Notes under the pieces: model-generated
What the model was told of the DNA's origin: nothing
Database searches by the model: none
The model's input: the letters and a program-made list of their open reading frames with translations, nothing else
Program-made: the position numbers and the translations under genes
Origin: Isosphaera sp.
Lineage (GTDB): Bacteria > Planctomycetota > Phycisphaerae > Phycisphaerales > UBA1924
DNA: 40,043 nucleotides
Direction: 5' to 3'
Assembly (NCBI GenBank): GCA_013822085.1
Contig: PNJV01000018.1
Span: forward strand, 1 to 40,043
In this document: positions 34,071 to 40,043 of the stretch, piece by piece
Position numbering within the stretch: the stretch's first letter is position 1
Layout of the letters: each line of letters starts with the position of its first letter

Positions 34071-35927
34071 CTACCGAATTCCGGCCGGTTTTCCACCTTT
34101 GCGGGGGTCACTGGCCGCGTGCCAGCCGTCAGGGGTGCTCACGATCATTTGCACAGTGGATTCACCCCCCGCGGGAACGACGGCGTACCCGCGGTCGCGG
34201 AGCCACTGCGCGATGCGCTCCTGGGCGGGATCGCCCGCGGGGCCGTGGCGGGCTGCGCCCTCCAGAGACACCTGATCAGGTTGCCATTGATGGTGCACGC
34301 GCGGGTGCTCGACCGCCGCGGCCGCGTCCATGCCCAGCACGAGCGTGTTGAGGAGCGCCTGGGCAGTTCCGGTGATGATCCGCGGCCCGCCCGAGGCCCC
34401 CGCGACGGCGCGCACGCGGCCTGTACCCGCGGGCGGGTCGCCGAGGCGGAGCACGATCGTGGGGCTCATGCTGCTCAGCGGCCGCTTGCCCGGGGCGGGC
34501 AGGTTCGCGTCCGATTGCCGCAGGCCGTAGCTGTTGGCGGCGCCGGGCTGGGTGGTGAAGTCGTCCATCTGGTTGTTCAAGAAGAACCCGAAGCGCTCCA
34601 CGAAGACGAGGGACCCGAACTCGGTGTTGATCGTTTCGGTGCAGGCGACGGCGCCGCCGTCGGCGTCGACCACGCTCAGGTGGCTGGTGCCGCCGTCGGC
34701 GGGCAGCGGCGCCGCTGCGCCGCCCGAGCCGTACCCCTCGATCGGCTTGGGCACGCCGGGCTCGGTCCTGTCGGCCAGCTCGTCGAGGTACGCGGCGGAG
34801 GTGAGCCGCTCGACGGGCACGCCGACGAACCTCGGGTCGGCCAGGAACGCGGCGCGGTCGGCGAAGGCGTGCTTGAAGGCCTCGACGACGGCCGCCGTCC
34901 ACACGGGCGTGTGCGTCGGGGGCTCGCCCGCCAGCGGCTGGGGCGACTGGGCCATCTCGCGCTCCAGGATGCCAAGGACCTGCGCGATGGCCAGCCCGCC
35001 GCTGGACGGCGGCGGGAAGGTGACGATCTCCGAGTCGCCAAACCTGGTGCGGATCGGCCGGTCCTCGGCCACGGCGTACCGGCGCAGGTCCTCGGCCGTG
35101 AGCGTGCCGCCCTCGCGCTGGAGGGTGGCCACGATCTGCTGGCCGATCGGGCCCTGGTAGAACGCCGCGGCGCCGTCGCGGGCGATCAGCTCCAGCGCCT
35201 CGGCGTGCCTCGGGTTGGTGATCAGGTCGCCGACGCGCACCTGGCCGGCCTTGAACAACCGGCTCCACGCGTAGGGGAATCGCTCGGGCCAGGCGGGGTC
35301 GCTGCGCAGGCGGCGCAGGGCCGAGCGCACGGCGCCCGCGTAGGCGGTGTCGGCGACGAAGCCCTGGCGCGCGGCGCGGATGGCCGGCGCCAGCACCCGC
35401 TGGCGTGGCAGCCTGCCGAGCCGCTCGTGCGCGTGCATCAGCCCCGCGACCGTGCCCGGCACGCCCACCGCGTGCGGCCCGGTGACGCTGGCGTTGGGGT
35501 CGGCCCGGCCCTGGAAGTAGCCCGGCCCGACCGCCGCCGGGGCCGTCTCGCGGTAGTTGATGGCCAGGGCCCGACCGGCCTCGGGCGTGACGACGAGCAT
35601 GAACCCGCCGCCGCCGATGCCGCACGAGAACGGCCGCACCACCGAGAGCGTCAGGCTCGTGGCCACGGCCGCGTCGATGGCGTTGCCCCCCGCCGCGAGC
35701 ACCTCGGCGCCGGCCAGGCTGGCCAGCTCGTGGTCGGCGGCCACCGCCGCCAGCGGGAAGACCGCCGCGTGCTCGGAGCGCCGGCCGTTGATCGGCGTCG
35801 CCTGGCCGACCGTCAGGACGCGCATCGGGGCGGCGCAGCCGCAGGCAATCGAGGCGGCGCAGAGCCCCAGTGCGACCAGCAAGGCGCCGGGCAGACGCCC
35901 GGCGCCACGAGCGTGACGGGTTGGCAT
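34071..35927 (-). CDS. ggt: gamma-glutamyltransferase
   Basis: This enzyme transfers or hydrolyses the gamma-glutamyl group of glutathione and related peptides in the periplasm. It is made as one chain that cuts itself before a conserved threonine. The 618-residue product has a hydrophobic leader with a possible lipobox (ASIACGC, near residue 27), the large-subunit motifs AGGNAIDAAVAT and SCGIGGGGFMLV, the self-cleavage site DGGTSHLS with nucleophile T414, TETINTEFGS, and LSSMSPTIVL and SGGPRIITGT in the small subunit. Length is normal. I chose the ATG at 35927, which starts the signal sequence; the frame is open far upstream but in the antisense of ClpB. It follows clpB by 44 bases on the same strand, perhaps in one transcript. 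Confidence 0.95.
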   Translation of the reverse strand: MPTRHARGAGRLPGALLVALGLCAASIACGCAAPMRVLTVGQATPINGRRSEHAAVFPLAAVAADHELASLAGAEVLAAGGNAIDAAVATSLTLSVVRPFSCGIGGGGFMLVVTPEAGRALAINYRETAPAAVGPGYFQGRADPNASVTGPHAVGVPGTVAGLMHAHERLGRLPRQRVLAPAIRAARQGFVADTAYAGAVRSALRRLRSDPAWPERFPYAWSRLFKAGQVRVGDLITNPRHAEALELIARDGAAAFYQGPIGQQIVATLQREGGTLTAEDLRRYAVAEDRPIRTRFGDSEIVTFPPPSSGGLAIAQVLGILEREMAQSPQPLAGEPPTHTPVWTAAVVEAFKHAFADRAAFLADPRFVGVPVERLTSAAYLDELADRTEPGVPKPIEGYGSGGAAAPLPADGGTSHLSVVDADGGAVACTETINTEFGSLVFVERFGFFLNNQMDDFTTQPGAANSYGLRQSDANLPAPGKRPLSSMSPTIVLRLGDPPAGTGRVRAVAGASGGPRIITGTAQALLNTLVLGMDAAAAVEHPRVHHQWQPDQVSLEGAARHGPAGDPAQERIAQWLRDRGYAVVPAGGESTVQMIVSTPDGWHAASDPRKGGKPAGIR

Positions 35928-35971
35928 CGCCCGAGCATACCGGCCGACCGCCGGCGCCGCTGCGCACACGG

Positions 35972-38701
35972 TTATGTCCCCGCGGGCTCCTTGGCGAAGG
36001 TGATGCTCTGGCCCTGGGCGTCGGCCAGGACGCCGTCGCCGGGGGCGAACTCGCCCATGAGCAGCCGCGAGGCGAGCGTGTTCTCCAGCCGCTGCTGGAT
36101 GGCCCGCTTGAGCGGCCTGGCGCCGAAGGCGGGGTCCCAGCCCTCCTCGACCAGCAGCGCCACGGCCGCGGCGGTCAGTCGCAGCGAGATGCCGCGCTGC
36201 TTGAGGCGGTCGCGCAGCCGGCCGAGCTGGATCTCGACGATGCGCCCGATCTGCTCGCGTCGGAGCTGATGGAAGACGACGACCTCGTCGATGCGGTTGA
36301 GCAGCTCGGGGCGCAGGAAGGTGGCCCCGCCCATGGCCTGCTGGGCCTTGAGGATGGCCTCGGTCACGTGGGCGGGCACGCCGGCGGCGCGGTTGAGCTC
36401 GCTCAGGGCCGCCCCCGCCGGGCCCCTGCGCAGGAGATCGCGGACGGCCGCCTCCACCTCCCAGTCCTCGGCGCCCCCCGCGGTGAGCTCCTGGATCATC
36501 TGCGAGCCGAAGTTGCTGGTCATGACCACGATCGTGTTCTTGAAGTCCACCGTGCGCCCCTGGCCGTCGGTCAGGCGCCCGTCGTCGAGGACCTGCAAGA
36601 GCACGTTGTACACGTCGGGGTGTGCCTTCTCGATCTCGTCGAGCAGGACCACCGCGTACGGGCGCCGCCGGACCGCCTCGGTCAGGGCCCCGCCCTCCTC
36701 GTAGCCGACGTAGCCGGGGGGCGCGCCGATGAGCCGGCTGACGGCGTGCTTCTCCATGTACTCGGACATGTCCACGCGCACCATGGCCTCCTCGGTGTCG
36801 AAGAGGAACTCGGCCAGGGCCCGGCAGGTCTCGGTCTTGCCCACGCCGGTGGGGCCCAGGAAGAGGAAGCTCCCGATGGGCCGGGCCGGGTCGCCCAGGC
36901 CCGCCCGCGAGCGCCGGACGGCGTGGGCCACGGCGCGCAGGGCCTCGTCCTGGCCCACCACGCGCTCGGCCAGCGCGCCCTCCATGCGGACGAGCTTCTG
37001 GCGCTCGCCCTCGACCAGCCGCGCCACGGGGATGCCCGTCCACGCGGCGACCACCTCGGCGATGGCCTCGGCGTCGACCTCCTCCTTGACCAGCGCCTCG
37101 CCGCCGGCCTGGCGATCGGCCAGGGCCGTCTCGGCCTGGGCCAGGCGCTGCTCCAGGGCGCGGATCTCGCCGTAGCGGATGCGGGCGGCGGTCTCCAGGT
37201 CGCCGCGGCGCTGGGCCTGCTCCAGGGCCACCTGCTGGGCCTGGAGCTGGTCCTTGACGGCCTTGACGGCGTCGAGGTCCTTCTTCTCGGCCTCCCAGCG
37301 CGCCGTCAGGGCGCGGTTCTTCTCTTGCAGCTCGGCCAGCTCGCGCTCGATGCGTTCGAGCTCGCGCTTGGATCCCGCCGGCTCGGCCGCGGCGGTCGCG
37401 CCGACCTCAAGGCGCAGGGCCTCGCGCTCGATCTCCAGCTGCATCACGCGCCGGCGCAGCTCGTCGAGCTCGGTGGGCATGCTGTCGTTCTCGATGCGCA
37501 GCCGGCTGGCCGCCTCGTCGACCAGGTCGATCGCCTTGTCGGGCAGGAACCGCTCGCTGATGTAGCGCGCCGAGAGGCCGGCGGCGGCCAGGATCGCCCC
37601 GTCGAGGATCCGCACGCCGTGGTGGGCCTCGTAGCGCGGCTTGAGCCCGCGCAGGATCGCCACCGTCTCCTCCACGCTCGGCTCGCCGACGAAGACCGTG
37701 GCGAAGCGCCGCTCGAAGGCCGCGTCCTTCTCGATGTGCTTGCGGTACTCGTCGAGCGTCGTGGCGCCGATGCACCGCAGCTCGCCGCGCGCCAGGGCCG
37801 GCTTGAGCAAATTCCCCGCGCTGACGGCGCCCTCGGCGGCGCCGGCCCCCACGATCGTGTGCAGCTCGTCGATGAACAGGATCACACGCCCGTCCGCGGC
37901 CCCGACCTGGCGCAGCACCGCCTTGAGCCGCTCCTCGAACTCACCGCGGTACTTGGCCCCGGCAAGCAGCGCCCCCACGTCCAGCGAGAGCAGCCGCTTG
38001 TCCCGCATGTTCTGCGGGCAGTCGCCGCTGACGATCCGCCGGGCCAGGCCCTCGGCGATCGCCGTCTTGCCCACGCCCGGCTCGCCGATGAGCACCGGGT
38101 TGTTCTTGGTCCGCCGCTCGAGCACCTGCATGCACCGGCGGATCTCGTCGTCGCGCCCGATGACCGGGTCGATCTTGCCCTGCTGCGCCCGCTCGGTCAG
38201 GTCGACGGTGTACTTCTTGAGGGCCTCGTAGCCGCTCTCGGCGCCGGGGTCCTGCACGCTGGCGACGCCCGACGCCTGCCTGATCGCGCGCACCGCCGAC
38301 TCGATCGCCTTGCGGCCGGCACCGCACACCTGAAGGACGTCGCGCGTCGGGCCCGCGTCGGCCAGGGCCAGGAGCAGGTGCTCGACGCTCACGTACGCGT
38401 CGCCCATGCCGCGGCTGTCCTGCTCGGCCTTGCTCAGGAGCTCCAGCAGCGCCCGGCCGCCCACGGGCGCTGCGCCCTGCACCTTGGGCAGCCGGTCCAG
38501 TTCCGCCGACACGATCGCCGACGCCCGGCCCAGGTCCGCCCCGGCACGCTGGAGGATCGACCGCCCCGGGCCCTGCGTGTCGTGCACGATCGCCCGCAGC
38601 ACGTGCAACCCGGACACGTCCGGGCTCGACCGCGCCGCCGCGTCGCTCTGGGCCGACGCCAGCACCTCCTGCGCCGCTGTGGTCAACCGATCCATGCGCA
38701 T
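35972..38701 (-). CDS. clpB: ATP-dependent chaperone ClpB
   Basis: ClpB is the hexameric disaggregase that works with DnaK to rescue heat-damaged proteins. The 909-residue product has the N-terminal Clp domain (about 1-145), AAA+ domain 1 with Walker A GEPGVGKT (206-213) and [14 protein letters not shown] as Walker B, a long coiled-coil middle domain (about 400-530; [31 protein letters not shown]), and AAA+ domain 2 with Walker [10 protein letters not shown] near 617 and the sensor motif [10 protein letters not shown]. No ClpP-binding loop is apparent. The middle domain marks it as ClpB, not ClpA or ClpC. The ATG at 38701 has GGAGG seven bases upstream. No HrcA (CIRCE) site or sigma32-type promoter is obvious in the 246 bp before it. 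It is slightly longer than the usual 860. Confidence 0.96.
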   Translation of the reverse strand: MRMDRLTTAAQEVLASAQSDAAARSSPDVSGLHVLRAIVHDTQGPGRSILQRAGADLGRASAIVSAELDRLPKVQGAAPVGGRALLELLSKAEQDSRGMGDAYVSVEHLLLALADAGPTRDVLQVCGAGRKAIESAVRAIRQASGVASVQDPGAESGYEALKKYTVDLTERAQQGKIDPVIGRDDEIRRCMQVLERRTKNNPVLIGEPGVGKTAIAEGLARRIVSGDCPQNMRDKRLLSLDVGALLAGAKYRGEFEERLKAVLRQVGAADGRVILFIDELHTIVGAGAAEGAVSAGNLLKPALARGELRCIGATTLDEYRKHIEKDAAFERRFATVFVGEPSVEETVAILRGLKPRYEAHHGVRILDGAILAAAGLSARYISERFLPDKAIDLVDEAASRLRIENDSMPTELDELRRRVMQLEIEREALRLEVGATAAAEPAGSKRELERIERELAELQEKNRALTARWEAEKKDLDAVKAVKDQLQAQQVALEQAQRRGDLETAARIRYGEIRALEQRLAQAETALADRQAGGEALVKEEVDAEAIAEVVAAWTGIPVARLVEGERQKLVRMEGALAERVVGQDEALRAVAHAVRRSRAGLGDPARPIGSFLFLGPTGVGKTETCRALAEFLFDTEEAMVRVDMSEYMEKHAVSRLIGAPPGYVGYEEGGALTEAVRRRPYAVVLLDEIEKAHPDVYNVLLQVLDDGRLTDGQGRTVDFKNTIVVMTSNFGSQMIQELTAGGAEDWEVEAAVRDLLRRGPAGAALSELNRAAGVPAHVTEAILKAQQAMGGATFLRPELLNRIDEVVVFHQLRREQIGRIVEIQLGRLRDRLKQRGISLRLTAAAVALLVEEGWDPAFGARPLKRAIQQRLENTLASRLLMGEFAPGDGVLADAQGQSITFAKEPAGT

Positions 38702-38947
38702 GGTTCGCCCTCCGCGCCCCGCGCACGCGCCCACGCCCCGGCTGCGCACGCTGCAAGGCCACATCAACGCATGCAACCGGCGCGCCCGACGCCGACCAAC
38801 CCCCGCCGCCACCGATCAGCCCCGGCCGCCGGCGTGCACGCTGGGCAACTGACACCGCGCGCACGGGCTGTCAATCTGACACCCCACGCGGGCGCAGCCG
38901 CCGCACGCAGCGGGCCCATGCCCGGCCAAGTTGCGCCCCGCTGGGGC

Positions 38948-40024
38948 TCACCCGCCGCGCTGCGAGAGCCGCTTGGCCGCCAGCAGCAGCCGGATGTACT
39001 CGCGGTCCTTCATGGCCGGGTAGCCGGCCATGCGCGCGTTGGCGGGCACGTCGTGCATCAGCCCCGACCGCGCAGCGATCTGCGCCCCCGAGCCGATCGT
39101 CAGGTTGTCGGCGATCCCCACGCCGCCCCCGACCACCACGCCGTCGCCCATCGTCACCGAGCCCGAGATCCCCGCGCAGCCGCAGATCACGCAGGCGCGG
39201 CCGATCTTGCAGTTGTGCCCGATCTGCACCAGGTTGTCGATCTTGGTGCCCTCGCCGATGCTCGTCGAGCCGAACCGGCCCCTGTCGATGCACGTGTTGG
39301 CCCCGATCTCCACGGAGTCGGCGATCTCCACGTTGCCCGCGTGCGGGATCTTCACCAGCCCGCGGCCGTCGGGCGAGGGCCGGAACCCGAAGCCGTCGGC
39401 CCCGATGACCACGCCGGGGTGCAAGATGCAGCCGGCGCCGATCACCGACCGGGCGCGCACCACCACGTTGGCGTGCAGCACGCTCTGAGCCCCCACCCGG
39501 CAGCCCGGGCCCACGCTCACGCGCGACTCGAGCACCGCCCCAGCGCCGATCACCGCCCCAGCGCCGACCTGGCAGAACGGCCCGACGCTGACGCCCTGCC
39601 CAAGCTCGGCTGAAGGGTCCATGATCGCCGTCGGGTGCACGCCCGGCTCGGGGCGCGGCTCGGCCCCGGCCGTGCGCTCCTGGAGCGTGATCATCGCCAG
39701 GTCCGGGTCGGTCACAAACAGCAGCGCCCGCACAGCCGGGTCGTGCCCGGGCACCTCCAGCCCCTCGCGCACCACCGCTGCCGCTGCGCGGCTGGTGGCC
39801 CAGGCCCGCGCGTACTGCTCCGAGCGGATGAACGTCAGCGACTCGGGCCCGGCGGCCTCGATGGTGTCAAACCCGCTGATCCGCACGCCCTCGGGCCCGA
39901 CGAGCCGAGCGCCGATGAGCTGGGCGATCTCCCCGGCGCTCAGCGCCGCTGACTGGTGCGAAGGAGCGTGCCCGCGCGCGCCGCTCGGCCGATGGTCCCC
40001 GTTGCGTTGTTCACTGGCGTGCAT
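38948..40024 (-). CDS. lpxD: UDP-3-O-acylglucosamine N-acyltransferase
   Basis: LpxD adds the second acyl chain in lipid A synthesis, using an acyl-carrier protein donor, in the cytoplasm. The 358-residue product has an N-terminal uridine-binding domain (about 25-125; ALSAGEIAQLIGARLVG, PESLTFIRSEQYARAW), a left-handed beta helix of hexapeptide repeats (about 128-320; VGPFCQVGAGAVIGAGAVLE), the catalytic His in LVQIGHNC, DGFGFRP, and a helical C-terminus (REYIRLLLAAKRL). The ATG at 40024 is 19 bases from the window edge, so the promoter is not visible. Its presence implies a lipid A-type outer membrane. The adjacent genes of this pathway (lpxA, lpxC, fabZ) are not in the window. Confidence 0.96.
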   Translation of the reverse strand: MHASEQRNGDHRPSGARGHAPSHQSAALSAGEIAQLIGARLVGPEGVRISGFDTIEAAGPESLTFIRSEQYARAWATSRAAAAVVREGLEVPGHDPAVRALLFVTDPDLAMITLQERTAGAEPRPEPGVHPTAIMDPSAELGQGVSVGPFCQVGAGAVIGAGAVLESRVSVGPGCRVGAQSVLHANVVVRARSVIGAGCILHPGVVIGADGFGFRPSPDGRGLVKIPHAGNVEIADSVEIGANTCIDRGRFGSTSIGEGTKIDNLVQIGHNCKIGRACVICGCAGISGSVTMGDGVVVGGGVGIADNLTIGSGAQIAARSGLMHDVPANARMAGYPAMKDREYIRLLLAAKRLSQRGG

Positions 40025-40043
40025 AGCGATCGTCTCGCCCCAC

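Noticed and set aside
38702..38947. Heat-shock type promoter or CIRCE element before clpB
   Set aside because: A TTGACA stands at 38874-38869 on the minus strand but no suitable -10 box follows, and no inverted repeat of the CIRCE type or sigma32 motif is visible.
35870..39613. Plus-strand open frame of over 1200 codons opposite ClpB and LpxD
   Set aside because: Antisense shadow of two well-recognised genes; composition is Gly/Leu/Ala/Arg/Asp-biased without motifs.

Overview
The window is a very GC-rich bacterial chromosome segment, almost wall to wall with protein genes and with no rRNA, tRNA, CRISPR or recognisable insertion sequence. Several traits together suggest a planctomycete, most likely of the class Phycisphaerae. 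There is a PEP-CTERM-like sorting tail of the form VPTPA...GRRRR, prepilins with an alanine before the FTxxE motif, a Gram-negative envelope (LpxD, lipoproteins, secretin) and a futalosine-pathway menaquinone enzyme. This placement is inference from gene content; no marker gene such as 16S rRNA is present.

Layout, left to right. 1-3688 (minus): agmatinase-family ureohydrolase (cut by the window edge), a divergent adenosine deaminase-family protein, and class II fumarase, with an 8-bp tandem repeat between the first two. 3954-6687: a membrane protein plus LemA pair, then convergent SmpB, then a second membrane protein that looks like a distant paralog of the first. 6702-9189 (minus): fumarylacetoacetate hydrolase-family protein and a true nitrilase, then a glycine-rich RRM protein insulated by a clear terminator. 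9734-12922 (minus): a fused FAD/iron-sulfur D-2-hydroxyacid dehydrogenase. 13278-21867 (plus): a secretion or pilus-like block with a DUF4139 protein, two pseudopilins, two small one-helix membrane proteins, a secretin and a TPR lipoprotein. 22087-24345 (minus): an atypical LuxR-type response regulator and aminofutalosine synthase MqnE.

24538-28159 (plus): a compact lipoprotein cluster with two LpoB-like proteins, a COG3014-like protein and a YcfL-like protein. This resembles the E. coli ycfL-lpoB neighbourhood and points to control of peptidoglycan synthesis. 28305-29531 (plus): a protein whose motifs match glycoside hydrolase family 56, the animal hyaluronidase family; this is the most surprising gene in the window. 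29544-33396 (minus): a proline-rich vWA-like protein, a DoxX-family membrane protein with a proline-rich insertion, a lipoprotein and a PEP-CTERM-like secreted protein. 33397-34070: a gene-free, partly AT-rich stretch. 34071-40024 (minus): gamma-glutamyltransferase, ClpB and LpxD.

Most of the window is envelope biology: secretin and pseudopilins for export, LpoB/YcfL-type lipoproteins for wall synthesis, LpxD for lipid A, periplasmic gamma-glutamyltransferase, a sorted surface protein and a membrane-anchored hyaluronidase-like enzyme. Regulatory structure can be seen at several gaps: five to six hairpin terminators, one good sigma70-type promoter in front of mqnE, a perfect 26-bp palindrome between fumC and the LemA pair, and repeated ATGCAAGAA boxes in front of the response regulator.
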